The translations under genes were made by a program, and so were the position numbers. A DNA stretch of 33,762 nucleotides, taken from the NCBI GenBank assembly GCA_934141615.1, contig CAKPCM010000006.1, positions 1 to 33,762 on the forward strand, written 5' to 3'. Within the stretch, counting starts at the first letter, position 1. Each line of letters begins with the position of its first letter. Positions 23,690-32,324 of the stretch are shown one piece after another. The notes under the pieces are model-generated. The model saw only the letters and a list, made by a program, of their open reading frames with translations. It was not told the DNA's origin and did not search any database. The DNA is from an uncultured Bacilli bacterium (GTDB taxonomy: Bacteria; Bacillota_I; Bacilli_A; RF39; UBA660).

Positions 23690-26600
23690 ATGAGTAAACA
23701 ATTTAGAGAACTTTCTAAAAAAGATGTTTGGGAAAACGAACAAGATATCTTAAAAGAATGGAAAAAAGAAGATATATTAAATGAAACGATAGAAAATAGG
23801 AAGGGCAAGGAAAACTGGGTATTCTATGATGGACCTGCAACTGCTAATGGTAAGCCAGGTATTCATCACATGGTAGCCAAATTCTTAAAAGATGCGTTTT
23901 GTAAGTACAAAACAATGCAAGGCAAAAGAGTATTGCGTAAAATAGGATGGGATACTCACGGACTTCCAGTTGAAGTACAAGTAGAAAAAGAATTAGGATT
24001 TAATGGTAAAAAGGACATTGAAAAATTTGGTATTGAAGCATTTAATAAAAAATGCCGTGAAGCAGTATGGGAAAATGAGGAAGCATTTACCGAACTTACT
24101 GATCAAATGGGGCAATTTATTGATACTAAAAACAGATATATTACATACGATAATAACTACATAGAAACAGAATGGTGGATACTAAAGAAATTCTTTGATG
24201 AAGGATTATTTTATGAAGGTGTTAAAATAACTCCATATTGTCCTAGATGTGGTACTTCTCTTGCATCTCATGAAGTTGCACAAGGTTATAAAGAAGTATC
24301 AGTAGATACCGTTATTGTTCCAATGAAGAAAAAGGATGAAGATGCATATTTCCTTGTTTGGACAACAACTCCTTGGACGCTTTTATCTAACGTTGCGTTA
24401 TGCGTAAACCCTAACGAAACATACGTTAAAGTAGAATCTATGGGATATAAGTTTATTTTAGCTAAAGCATTAATGAACAAGGTTTTAGGCGATGATGTTA
24501 AAGTACTTGAGGAATATAAAGGTAAAGACTTAGAATATACTGAGTATGAACAATTATTACCATTCTTAAGTGTTGATAAAAAAGCTTTCTTCGTAACTTG
24601 TGATACTTACGTTACAATGGAAGATGGAACGGGCGTAGTTCATATTGCACCAGCCTTCGGTGAAGATGATGCTTTAGTTGGTAAAAAATATAACTTACCA
24701 TATTTAAACCCAGTAGGAGAAGATGGATGTTATAATGCAGGTCCTTGGAAAGGTATGAAAGTATTTGATGCTGATATCGAAGTAATTAAATGGTTAAAAG
24801 CTAATGACAAATTATTTAAAAAGCAAAGAATAATGCATAATTATCCTCACTGCTGGAGATGTAAGTCACCACTTTTATACTATTCAAAACCATCATATTA
24901 TCTAGAAGTAACTAAGTTTAAAGATAAGATAATAGAAGAAAATAAAAAGGTTAACTGGTATCCGGCTTACGTTGGTGAAAAGCGTTTTGGAAACTGGCTT
25001 GAAGAGTTAAAAGACTGGGCTATTTCAAGACAAAGATACTGGGGTACACCACTTCCTTATTGGACCTGTTCATGCGGACACTCAGTTATGATAGGTTCTA
25101 GAAAAGAATTAGTAGAAAACGCGATAGAAGATATTGATGAAAACATAGAATTACACAGACCATACGTTGATGATGTACACTTAAAATGCCCTAAATGCGG
25201 TGGCGTTATGACAAGGTGTAGTGACGTAATAGACTGCTGGTTTGACTCTGGTTCAATGCCTTTTGCACAATATCATTATCCATTTGAAAACAAAGAATTA
25301 TGGAAAGAACAATTTCCAGCAGACTTTATTTGTGAAGGTATCGATCAAACCCGTGGATGGTTTTATTCACTACTTGTAATATCTACTTTTGTAACTGGTA
25401 AAAGTCCATATAAAAACGTATTGGTAAATGATTTACTATTAGACAAAGATGGCCAAAAGATGCATAAATCAAGAGGTAACGTAGTAGAACCATTTACAAC
25501 GATGAAAAAGTATGGTGCAGATACAATAAGATGGTACCTACCTTATGTATCTCCAGTTTGGACACCCGTTAAGTTTGATGAAGAAGGTTTAAAGGAAGTA
25601 TACTCAAAATTCTTCTCAACCCTAAAAAACACTTATTCGTTTTTCGCTCTTTATGCAAACACTGATAACGTTGATCCATTAAGCTTTGATGTAGCATACG
25701 AAAAAAGAGAAGAAATAGATAAATGGTTAATTTCTAAATATAATAAATTACTTGATTACGTAACAAAGGCATATGACGAATATGACTTAACTAAGGTGGT
25801 TAGAAGTGTTACTAACTTTGTATCAGAAGATTTATCTAACTGGTACATAAGAAGAAATAGACGTAGATTCTGGTCAAGCACTTTAGATGATTCTAAGAAG
25901 TCTGTTTATAAAACAACTTATGAAGTTTTAGTTGGACTATGTAAGATAATCGCTCCAATTGCACCTTATACAGCTGAAGAAATATATAAAGATTTAACAA
26001 ACGAAGAGTCAGTTCACTTAAGCGATTTTCCTAAGGCTGATTTATCACTTGTAAATGATAGAATAGAAAACAAGATGGACTTAGTTAGAAACTTAATTTC
26101 ACTTGGTAGAAATGCTCGTGAGGAAGTTAAAATAAAGGTTAGACAACCAATTAGTGAAGCTTTAATTGATGGTAAAGATAAAGAATTAATTGGTGATTTA
26201 GAAGAACTTATAAAAGAAGAGTTAAACGTTAAGAAAATAACTTATATAAATGATTTATCTACTTATATGAACTTTGAAGTTAAACCTAACTTTAAGATAG
26301 TAGGTAAAATATTTGGACCTAAAATAAAATTATATCAAGAAGAACTTAAAAAACTAACTAACGAAGATATTAAGTTTATTCAAAATGGCGAAGCTGTAAC
26401 AGTAACTGTTGATGGAGAATTATTTGATATAACAGAAGAGATGGTTGATATTAGAGTTTCTGCTAAAGAAGGATATGACGCTCAAAAAGATGCTAATAAC
26501 TTCATAATCTTAAATACTACGTTGACTGATGATTTAATAAATGAAGGTATTGCAAGAGAATTAATATCTAAGGTTCAAAACTTAAGAAAACAAAAAGATT

Positions 26601-26785
26601 TTGATGTTGCAGACAGAATAAAATTATATTATGAAGCAGATGATGCTTTTGATAAGGTAATTGATTCTTTTGAAGATATGATCAAGAAGGAAACTTTAAG
26701 TATAGAATTAATTAAGAAAACTAATTTAACTTTGAAATACGATTTAAACGGATTAGAAGTTAAGTTAGACGTAGAAAAAATATAA
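23690..26785 (+). CDS. ileS: Isoleucine--tRNA ligase, type 2-like
   Basis: IleRS charges tRNA-Ile with isoleucine and edits valine. The 1031-aa class I enzyme has the signature region GPATANGKPGIHHM (48-61, the HIGH equivalent) and KMHKS (590-594, the KMSKS equivalent), an editing domain (TTTPWTLLSNVAL and GTGVVHIAPAFGEDD), Cys pairs at CPRC, CWRC and CPKC, and the DALR-like anticodon domain. The HIGH region with a GIHH core is that of the longer type 2 (eukaryote-like) IleRS, not the type 1 form of B. subtilis. Type 2 enzymes are generally less sensitive to mupirocin. It is controlled by the T-box leader and has a strong RBS (AAGGAGGAAG). A terminator follows. Confidence 0.97.
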   Translation: MSKQFRELSKKDVWENEQDILKEWKKEDILNETIENRKGKENWVFYDGPATANGKPGIHHMVAKFLKDAFCKYKTMQGKRVLRKIGWDTHGLPVEVQVEKELGFNGKKDIEKFGIEAFNKKCREAVWENEEAFTELTDQMGQFIDTKNRYITYDNNYIETEWWILKKFFDEGLFYEGVKITPYCPRCGTSLASHEVAQGYKEVSVDTVIVPMKKKDEDAYFLVWTTTPWTLLSNVALCVNPNETYVKVESMGYKFILAKALMNKVLGDDVKVLEEYKGKDLEYTEYEQLLPFLSVDKKAFFVTCDTYVTMEDGTGVVHIAPAFGEDDALVGKKYNLPYLNPVGEDGCYNAGPWKGMKVFDADIEVIKWLKANDKLFKKQRIMHNYPHCWRCKSPLLYYSKPSYYLEVTKFKDKIIEENKKVNWYPAYVGEKRFGNWLEELKDWAISRQRYWGTPLPYWTCSCGHSVMIGSRKELVENAIEDIDENIELHRPYVDDVHLKCPKCGGVMTRCSDVIDCWFDSGSMPFAQYHYPFENKELWKEQFPADFICEGIDQTRGWFYSLLVISTFVTGKSPYKNVLVNDLLLDKDGQKMHKSRGNVVEPFTTMKKYGADTIRWYLPYVSPVWTPVKFDEEGLKEVYSKFFSTLKNTYSFFALYANTDNVDPLSFDVAYEKREEIDKWLISKYNKLLDYVTKAYDEYDLTKVVRSVTNFVSEDLSNWYIRRNRRRFWSSTLDDSKKSVYKTTYEVLVGLCKIIAPIAPYTAEEIYKDLTNEESVHLSDFPKADLSLVNDRIENKMDLVRNLISLGRNAREEVKIKVRQPISEALIDGKDKELIGDLEELIKEELNVKKITYINDLSTYMNFEVKPNFKIVGKIFGPKIKLYQEELKKLTNEDIKFIQNGEAVTVTVDGELFDITEEMVDIRVSAKEGYDAQKDANNFIILNTTLTDDLINEGIARELISKVQNLRKQKDFDVADRIKLYYEADDAFDKVIDSFEDMIKKETLSIELIKKTNLTLKYDLNGLEVKLDVEKI

Positions 26786-26801
26786 TTGTACTTAATTATA
26801 G

Positions 26802-26834
26802 AAGAAAAAATGTTAAAATCATTTTTTCTTTTTT
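26802..26834 (+). terminator. Terminator of ileS
   Basis: A perfect 11-bp stem (AAGAAAAAATG at 26802-26812, CATTTTTTCTT at 26820-26830) over a 7-nt loop, followed by T. Confidence 0.8.
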
Positions 26835-26841
26835 CTTTATA

Positions 26842-26850
26842 TGATATAAT
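26842..26850 (+). promoter_or_regulatory. Extended -10 promoter of miaB
   Basis: TGATATAAT: consensus TATAAT at 26845-26850 with a TG one base upstream, 25 nt before the start codon. The -35 region is a poly-T stretch. Confidence 0.55.
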
Positions 26851-26875
26851 TACTTAATAGAAATGAGTGATTAAT

Positions 26876-28303
26876 ATGTTAAAACCAAATTATATAGAAG
26901 CTAAAAAAAGAACTAAAGAAGATATTAAGATATTAAAAGATGAATATAAAATTCCGGATGAAGTTAAAAACTTAGGAGAAAATAAAAAGTATTTTATTAA
27001 GACTTATGGTTGCCAAATGAATGAACACGATAGTGAGGTAATATCCGCAATATTAGAGGATATGAAATTTACCAAAACAGATGATTATGAAAATGCTGAC
27101 TTAATTATTTTAAACACTTGTGCTATTAGAGAAAACGCACATAATAAAACGTTTGGAATGCTTGGAAGAATAAAACACTTAAAGCAAACGAAGCCTAATT
27201 TAATGGTTGGACTTGCTGGATGCATGAGCCAGGAAGAAAGCGTAGTAAACGAGATAGTTGATAAGTATAAATGGATGGATTTTGTTTTTGGAACCCATAA
27301 TATTCATAAACTTCCAGAGATTCTAAAAGAACATATGAAAACCGAAAAACTAGAGGTTAACGTATGGTCTAACGAAGGAAACGTAATAGAAGGACTTCCA
27401 TCTAAAAGGGATTCTAAATATAAAGCATGGGTAAACATCATGTATGGTTGTGATAAGTTTTGTACGTACTGTATCGTTCCTTATACACGTGGTAAACAAA
27501 GAAGTAGAATGCCAGAAGACATAATAAGCGAAGTTAAAAAACTAAAAGAAAATGGATATATGGAAGTTACACTACTTGGTCAAAATGTTAATGCGTATGG
27601 TAAGGACTTTAAAGATAGAAATTACAAAATGGAAAACTTACTTGAAGATGTTGCTAAAACAGGTATTAATAGAGTGAGATTTGTAACATCTCATCCTTGG
27701 GACTTTACTGATAATATGATTGATATAATTAAAAAGTACGATAATATTTGTAACTATATTCATCTTCCGGTACAATCAGGTTCATCTAGAATATTAAAAC
27801 TTATGGGAAGACGTTATACCAAAGAATCATACTTAGAACTTTATAAAAAAATAAGAGAAAAATTAGGTGATAATGCATCTATTACAACCGACATAATAGT
27901 AGGATTTCCAGGTGAAACAAATGAGGATTTTGAGGAAACTTTAAAACTTGCAGAAGAATGTAAATATGATTCAGCATTTACTTTTATTTATTCACCAAGA
28001 GAAGGCACTCCTGCTGCTAAAATGGAGGATAACGTAACAAAAGAAGAAAAAGAACAAAGATTATATAAACTTAACGAAGTAATAAATAAGTATGCTAAAG
28101 AAGCTAATGAAAGACTAATTGGTAAAGTTATGCCGGTTTTATTGGAAAATGTAAGTGAAAAGGATCAAAGCATGTTAGCAGGTTATACTGATACGATGAA
28201 ATTAGTTAACGTTAAAGCAGATAAGAAATACATTGGTAAAATAGTAAACGTTAAAATTACTGATGCTAAGACTTGGAGCTTGGATGGTAAGATAGATGAA
28301 TGA
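26876..28303 (+). CDS. miaB: tRNA-2-methylthio-N6-dimethylallyladenosine synthase MiaB
   Basis: MiaB is a radical-SAM methylthiotransferase that converts i6A37 to ms2i6A37 in tRNAs reading U-initial codons. The 475-aa protein has the N-terminal UPF0004 domain with three cluster cysteines (Cys46 in YGCQMN, Cys82 in NTCAIRE, Cys116 in AGCMSQ), the radical SAM motif GCDKFCTYCIVPYTRG (Cys192, Cys196, Cys199), and a C-terminal TRAM domain. The ATG at 26876 is chosen because GAGTGA lies 5 nt upstream; a GTG at 26867 would be inside that RBS. Its stop is TGA, the only TGA among the intact genes here, and it overlaps the next start by 8 nt. The order miaB then a YlbF-family gene recalls miaB(ymcB)-ymcA of Bacillus. 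Confidence 0.97.
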   Translation: MLKPNYIEAKKRTKEDIKILKDEYKIPDEVKNLGENKKYFIKTYGCQMNEHDSEVISAILEDMKFTKTDDYENADLIILNTCAIRENAHNKTFGMLGRIKHLKQTKPNLMVGLAGCMSQEESVVNEIVDKYKWMDFVFGTHNIHKLPEILKEHMKTEKLEVNVWSNEGNVIEGLPSKRDSKYKAWVNIMYGCDKFCTYCIVPYTRGKQRSRMPEDIISEVKKLKENGYMEVTLLGQNVNAYGKDFKDRNYKMENLLEDVAKTGINRVRFVTSHPWDFTDNMIDIIKKYDNICNYIHLPVQSGSSRILKLMGRRYTKESYLELYKKIREKLGDNASITTDIIVGFPGETNEDFEETLKLAEECKYDSAFTFIYSPREGTPAAKMEDNVTKEEKEQRLYKLNEVINKYAKEANERLIGKVMPVLLENVSEKDQSMLAGYTDTMKLVNVKADKKYIGKIVNVKITDAKTWSLDGKIDE

Positions 28304-28622
28304 TATTGTAAAAAAAATAGATGAGCTATTTGATGATTTTGAAGAATCTAAGTTATACAAAGATTATTTAAACGTTCAAGATAAAATGGCTAAGGATAAA
28401 GAGATAGTAAGCGTTATAAATGAAATAAAGAAATTTCAGAAAATAGGTGCTAACAACAAAGATAAGTCAGTTGAACTTAAAATAAACGACTTATATAAAA
28501 AATTAGAGTCTTATCCGATTTATCAAAGTTACTTAATTATGCATGATGAAATAGAAGAAGAGTTATTTATGATAAAGGAAGTTTTTGATAAATATTTTAA
28601 TGATTTGTTAAATTTAAGATAA
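28296..28622 (+). CDS. YlbF/YmcA (RicF/RicA) family protein
   Basis: This 108-aa all-alpha protein is of the Com_YlbF family (DUF964). In B. subtilis YlbF, YmcA and YaaT form an iron-sulfur-bearing complex that steers RNase Y mRNA maturation and Spo0A, biofilm and competence control. The sequence shows the expected helical pattern: LYKDYLNVQDKMAKDKEIVSVI, then EIKKFQKIG, KINDLYKKLESYPIYQSYL and EEELFMIKEVFDKYFNDLL. Its overlap with miaB favours YmcA (RicA) over YlbF, because ymcA sits beside miaB in Bacillus. The partners are not in the window. Confidence 0.85.
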   Translation: MNDIVKKIDELFDDFEESKLYKDYLNVQDKMAKDKEIVSVINEIKKFQKIGANNKDKSVELKINDLYKKLESYPIYQSYLIMHDEIEEELFMIKEVFDKYFNDLLNLR

Positions 28623-28675
28623 TGATATATGTCACGACTTTTTTAATTATTTCATAAATTATATTGGTGATTATA

Positions 28676-29083
28676 ATGAATGATGTTATTTTAACCATAG
28701 AGGAAATAAATTGTATTTTAGATGACATAATATTAGAAAATAACATTGGTTATTTAGGTAGCGATACGAGAGATATTTTAAACGCATACAGTTCTGATTT
28801 TTGTGATATTATGTTGAGTATTTATCCAGGTGCTACCATAATGATTCATAAAACTTATAAAAAATGTGCAGTTCTGATAAATGGGGTTTTATATGGATCA
28901 TATGGTATGGAAAATCTAGATAATTATTCAATTGCAAATAGTGAAGATATTAATTATATACAAAAGGGATTTCCTAAGTTATCATTTGACGTTTTAACTG
29001 AATTATATGAAAGTATTAAGGGGCAAAAAATAAAATTCGGAAAATCATATACTTTAAGAAAAGACATAAACAAATTAATTTAA
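28676..29083 (+). CDS. Hypothetical protein
   Basis: This is a 135-aa soluble protein without signal peptide or TM helix, and I do not recognise it. It has a helical N-terminus (LTIEEINCILDDIILENNIGYLG), a central strand-rich part (ATIMIHKTYKKCAVLINGVLYGS) that looks like a small alpha/beta domain, and an acidic-to-basic change towards the C-terminus. The start at 28676 follows TTGGTGAT by 4 nt; an earlier in-frame start at 28664 would precede that RBS. Neither a terminator nor a convincing promoter is seen in the 53 nt before it, so it may be read from the miaB transcript. Confidence 0.7.
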   Translation: MNDVILTIEEINCILDDIILENNIGYLGSDTRDILNAYSSDFCDIMLSIYPGATIMIHKTYKKCAVLINGVLYGSYGMENLDNYSIANSEDINYIQKGFPKLSFDVLTELYESIKGQKIKFGKSYTLRKDINKLI

Positions 29084-29125
29084 TTTACTTATAATAATTA
29101 GTATGGTTGATTAGGAGTGTATAAT

Positions 29126-30139
29126 ATGAAATTTACAAATGAAGTAGTAAAAAAAGAATTTAGTAAAATTAAAAATTATTTATGGATAGGTATGCTATTA
29201 ATTATTTTATCCTTTGTATTTTTATCACTAGGAGATAAAAGAGATAGTATGGATAAAAAGGATGCATTAAATATGCATAACTTAATAGTAGATAATTTAA
29301 AGGATAAAACTGGCAAAATGGGATTTATAGACGCAAATAACATACCATATAAATTCGCTATATATAAGGATACAACAGATGCGTATTACTTTGTTACTGA
29401 TGATAAATATATATACGTTGTTTACATGGATAGTGATACATTTAATAGTCTTAATAATAAAAAAATAGAGAAAAAAGCAAAGAAGATAATTGGAATAACA
29501 AAAGAAACGCCTGATGATATTAAAAAACTTGCTGTTTCATCGTATAACGAAATAGTAGGTAATCAAAACAAAATAACGACTGATGACTATAATGATTATT
29601 TTGGAAGTATTTACCTAGATATGACAAGTAGTAATAGTGGTTTTTATTATCTAATGTTTATAGCGTTTTTACTTGTAGGTTTTATTTTATTAATTATTTA
29701 TGTAGCATCTAATAAAAAATTCAAAAAGGGAGTGAAAAAACTATCAGATGAAGAATTAAAAAGGATAGATGATGAGCTAAATAGCAAGGATTCATTTTAT
29801 TATGAGAATGACCACTTAGTTTTAACTAAAAACTACGTCGTTAATTTAGGAGCCTCTTTTTCTATAATTAAATATAGTGATATAATCTGGCTTTATCCTT
29901 ATGTTTTGCACATGAGAGGTATTAAATCTTCCGAGTCAATAATTGCAGTTACAAACGATGCAAAAAGACATAGCATTGCAAATATAAGTATGATTACAAA
30001 GGCAAAAAAAGAAGCATTTAACGAAATATTTGACACCATTGCATCTAGAAATCCTAATATGTTAGTAGGATATAATAGAGATACTTGTGATAGGGCAAAT
30101 GTTCTAATAAAAGAAATAAAGCAAAATAAGAAGAAATAG
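29126..30139 (+). CDS. Two-TM membrane protein with PH-like cytoplasmic domain
   Basis: This 337-aa protein has two TM helices (about 18-36 and 174-194), an extracytoplasmic domain of about 135 residues between them, and a cytoplasmic C-terminal domain of about 140 residues. The outer part has a strand pattern (PYKFAIYKDTTDAYYFV, DKYIYVVYMDS) and a helix (PDDIKKLAVSSYNEIVG). The inner part (LVLTKNYVVNL, FSIIKYSDIIWLYPYVL, SIIAVTNDAKRHSIANI) has the strand rhythm of bacterial PH-like domains. That fold call is inference; no enzymatic motif is seen. The start at 29126 lies 8 nt after GGAG, and a GTG at 29117 falls inside that RBS. A strong hairpin ends the gene. Confidence 0.78.
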   Translation: MKFTNEVVKKEFSKIKNYLWIGMLLIILSFVFLSLGDKRDSMDKKDALNMHNLIVDNLKDKTGKMGFIDANNIPYKFAIYKDTTDAYYFVTDDKYIYVVYMDSDTFNSLNNKKIEKKAKKIIGITKETPDDIKKLAVSSYNEIVGNQNKITTDDYNDYFGSIYLDMTSSNSGFYYLMFIAFLLVGFILLIIYVASNKKFKKGVKKLSDEELKRIDDELNSKDSFYYENDHLVLTKNYVVNLGASFSIIKYSDIIWLYPYVLHMRGIKSSESIIAVTNDAKRHSIANISMITKAKKEAFNEIFDTIASRNPNMLVGYNRDTCDRANVLIKEIKQNKKK

Positions 30140-30145
30140 TAAAAA

Positions 30146-30185
30146 AGCTGTAAAGAAATATATGTATTTCTTTATAGCTCTTTTA
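30146..30185 (+). terminator. Strong terminator after the two-TM protein
   Basis: A 15-bp stem (30146-30160 with 30165-30179, one G-U) closed by loop TATG, then CTTTT. It is the longest regular terminator stem in the window. Confidence 0.8.
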
Positions 30186-30201
30186 TTATGAAAAATAGTT
30201 A

Positions 30202-30210
30202 TGTTATAAT
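30202..30210 (+). promoter_or_regulatory. Extended -10 promoter before the vanZ remnant
   Basis: TGTTATAAT: consensus TATAAT at 30205-30210 with TG, followed 10 nt later by an ATG. It probably served the original vanZ-like gene and may now drive the CmpB-like and MFS genes. Confidence 0.55.
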
Positions 30211-30220
30211 TAAGTAGTGT

Positions 30221-30388
30221 ATGAAAATATGATCTTATATAGTAAATAATAGTTTTTTAATATCCTTATATATTGAATTAATTCAGTTATTTGTTAAAAG
30301 AACAACTGATATAGATGATTTAATATTAAATACTTTAGGAGTTATAATAGGTCTTTTAATAAGTAAACCAATAAAAAATAAGAGGTAG
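30221..30388 (+). pseudogene. VanZ-like gene remnant (start plus C-terminal end)
   Basis: This gene-poor stretch holds a decayed VanZ-family gene. An ATG at 30221 (ATG AAA ATA TGA) hits a TGA stop at codon 4. In the same frame, 30233-30388 encodes about 51 residues ending at TAG. They include YIELIQLFVKRTTDIDDLIL followed by NTLGVIIGLLISK, which matches the conserved C-terminal end of VanZ-like membrane proteins (IELLQ-x-DIDDLILNTLG). Full-length members have about 150 or more residues and several TM helices before this point. The middle has therefore been deleted and the start joined to the end in frame but for the TGA. It ends 3 nt before the CmpB-like gene. Confidence 0.75.
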
Positions 30389-30391
30389 TAT

Positions 30392-31030
30392 ATGAAAAAG
30401 TGGTACAAGAATTATTTGAATAAAAAACCTTTATTTGATAAGGAAAGATGGATTGGAATATTTTGTCTTATTTTTACAATATCGGGTGTGTTTGGTTTTT
30501 TATATGAGTTTATATTTTATTACTTTAATGGAGGTATGGTAAAGTTTTACTGGCGTGGTGGAAACTTCTTACCTTGGATAAACATATATGCAATAGGTGC
30601 AGGATTAATTTATTTCCTTACCTTTAAACTAAGAAAGAAGCCTTATTTAGTATTTTTAATAAGTATGGTATCAACTGGAATACTAGAGTTTTTTTCAGGA
30701 TATTTTATGGATGTTATTAGGGGTGGTAACAGATGCTGGGACTATAATAACGAAATATTAAACTTTGGAAACATCGGCGGCTTCGTGTGCTTAAGAAGTG
30801 TTTTGGTATTTGGACTTTCAAGTCTTCTTTTAATGTACGTGGTAATACCATTTTGCTTTTATTTAGCTAAAAAAAGTAATAAGAAAACGTTTTTAATAAT
30901 TAGCGTAAGCATATTTTTCATAATTATGATAGATGAGGTATATAACCTTTTAATATCAAGAATATTTAATTTGCCAAGGGCATATGGCACGTATAAAAAA
31001 TTAGGATTTAACTTTGTTAAATTTAAGTAA
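30392..31030 (+). CDS. CmpB-like (DUF1113) putative ABC transporter permease family membrane protein
   Basis: This 212-aa protein has five to six TM helices. The pattern matches the PF06541 (ABC_trans_CmpB) family: ISGVFGFLYEFIFYYF in the first helix, a WRGGNFLPWINIYAIGAG segment (counterpart of RGfl-GP-PIYG-G), GILEFFSGYFMDV, then CWDYNNEILNFGNIGGFVCLR with the conserved W-DY-N-G order. Despite the family name, a transport role has not been shown for most members and no ATPase partner lies beside it. The RBS is AAGAGGTAG. It follows the vanZ remnant and precedes the MFS gene by 12 nt, so the last two are likely cotranscribed. Confidence 0.82.
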   Translation: MKKWYKNYLNKKPLFDKERWIGIFCLIFTISGVFGFLYEFIFYYFNGGMVKFYWRGGNFLPWINIYAIGAGLIYFLTFKLRKKPYLVFLISMVSTGILEFFSGYFMDVIRGGNRCWDYNNEILNFGNIGGFVCLRSVLVFGLSSLLLMYVVIPFCFYLAKKSNKKTFLIISVSIFFIIMIDEVYNLLISRIFNLPRAYGTYKKLGFNFVKFK

Positions 31031-31042
31031 GGAGTAATAAAT

Positions 31043-32236
31043 ATGAAAGAAAAAGTAAAACTAAGTAGTAAAATATGGCCTATTTACTATGGGCTTTCTG
31101 ATGATTTGATGTTTTGGGCCGCTATTAACACACTTTTTTTAACCAGAGTAAAACATCTAGATGCACAGCAGATTAATTTAATTATGTCTTTATCAGTTAT
31201 TGTTTGTTTTTTTGGATATTTTTTGATAAACAAAATAATTGGGAAAATAGGTGCATTAAAATCCATAAAGATTGGGAATATACTTTTATTAGCAGCAAGT
31301 CTTTTATTTACTTTTTTAAAAAGTTTTAATGGCATATTATTTGGTTACATAGTCTATCAAATAGCCTTTCTTTTTAAAAGTATGGATCACATAATAATAA
31401 GAAAAAACTTAAAATATTTAGGAAAAGAAGATGAGTTTTTTAGCTATGTATCAAAAGGAACGTTCATATACTCATTTATCACGATGGGAATTGCGCTTAT
31501 ATCGGGCTTTATATTTAATTTAAATAATTATCTTCCAATGTATATTGCAATATTTTGCGCCCTTATAAACGTAATATTGATGAATTTCTTAACCTGTGAT
31601 AATGATGAGAAAGAAGCGCCTGTCTATAAAGTTAAAATTAATAAGATAATTATTTTTGTATTAATTTTTTATGGACTTATATACTCATCAATTGAAATTG
31701 CTCAAGTAAATACTAAATTTATCATGCAATTTAATATGGAAGAGTTTTTAAGTAATAATAAAACCGTGTTATATCTTAGCTTTATAATATTTTTATCTAG
31801 GGTTTTTAGAGTAATTGGTAACTTATTATTCTTAAAGATATTTAAAATTTTGAAAAATAAGATGTCTATAATCTTAAATGTTTCATTATTGATATCTTTA
31901 TCACTTATTTTATTTGGAGATTTATATAGACACGGATTTGTTGGTATTATTTTAGTTGCACTTGGTTTTTTAATTATTTTACTGATTAGAGATTCAACAC
32001 AAAACTATAGTAAAACATTACTACTTAATAGATCACCAGAAAAGCATCACAAGAAATTATCAATGTACTTTTTCTTGATAAGGAAACTTGTTGATTTTAC
32101 GTTTAATTTAATAGTTAGCTTAATCCTTTTAAAATTTGATCTTAAATATGCTATTATGTTTTTAATTATAATAGTTACATTTACTTTATATATATCAATT
32201 TCATTTACTAAAATGGTGGAAGAAAAATCTAATTAA
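31043..32236 (+). CDS. MFS-like transporter, 12 TM
   Basis: This 397-aa integral membrane protein has about twelve TM helices in two halves joined by a short charged cytoplasmic loop (CDNDEKEAPVYKVK, about 185-199), the layout of a major facilitator. The first half keeps a loose form of the MFS motif A after TM2 (INKIIGKIGALKSIKIGN). Substrate-specific motifs are not recognisable. Early residues (IYYGLSDDLMFWAAINTLFLTRVKHL) resemble bacterial MFS proteins annotated only by fold. The RBS is AAGGAG. It is probably cotranscribed with the CmpB-like gene and ends at a T-rich hairpin. Substrate unknown. Confidence 0.82.
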   Translation: MKEKVKLSSKIWPIYYGLSDDLMFWAAINTLFLTRVKHLDAQQINLIMSLSVIVCFFGYFLINKIIGKIGALKSIKIGNILLLAASLLFTFLKSFNGILFGYIVYQIAFLFKSMDHIIIRKNLKYLGKEDEFFSYVSKGTFIYSFITMGIALISGFIFNLNNYLPMYIAIFCALINVILMNFLTCDNDEKEAPVYKVKINKIIIFVLIFYGLIYSSIEIAQVNTKFIMQFNMEEFLSNNKTVLYLSFIIFLSRVFRVIGNLLFLKIFKILKNKMSIILNVSLLISLSLILFGDLYRHGFVGIILVALGFLIILLIRDSTQNYSKTLLLNRSPEKHHKKLSMYFFLIRKLVDFTFNLIVSLILLKFDLKYAIMFLIIIVTFTLYISISFTKMVEEKSN

Positions 32237-32267
32237 TCAAAAAATACATTATAAAAATTTACGTGGA

Positions 32268-32295
32268 AGAAAAAGCAATCGCTTTTCTTTTTTTT
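32268..32295 (+). terminator. Terminator after the MFS gene
   Basis: AAAAGC (32271-32276) pairs with GCTTTT (32281-32286) over loop AATC, extended outward by imperfect pairs and followed by a long T-run. Confidence 0.65.
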
Positions 32296-32312
32296 CTTAC
32301 AAAATATTTAAA

Positions 32313-32324
32313 ATGTTTAAACAT
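32313..32324. repeat. 12-bp palindrome upstream of the SpoVD/FtsI-like PBP gene
   Basis: ATGTTTAAACAT is a perfect palindrome, ending on the first base of a TATACT that could be the -10 (32324-32329) of the PBP gene. A repressor operator is possible; AT-rich chance palindromes are common in such DNA. Confidence 0.35.

Noticed and set aside
30221..30388. Use of TGA as Trp (genetic code 4), which would make the vanZ remnant a short ORF
   Set aside because: miaB ends in TGA exactly where its TRAM domain ends; reading through would add a nonsense tail. All Trp I checked are TGG. The remnant would still lack over 100 residues of a VanZ protein.
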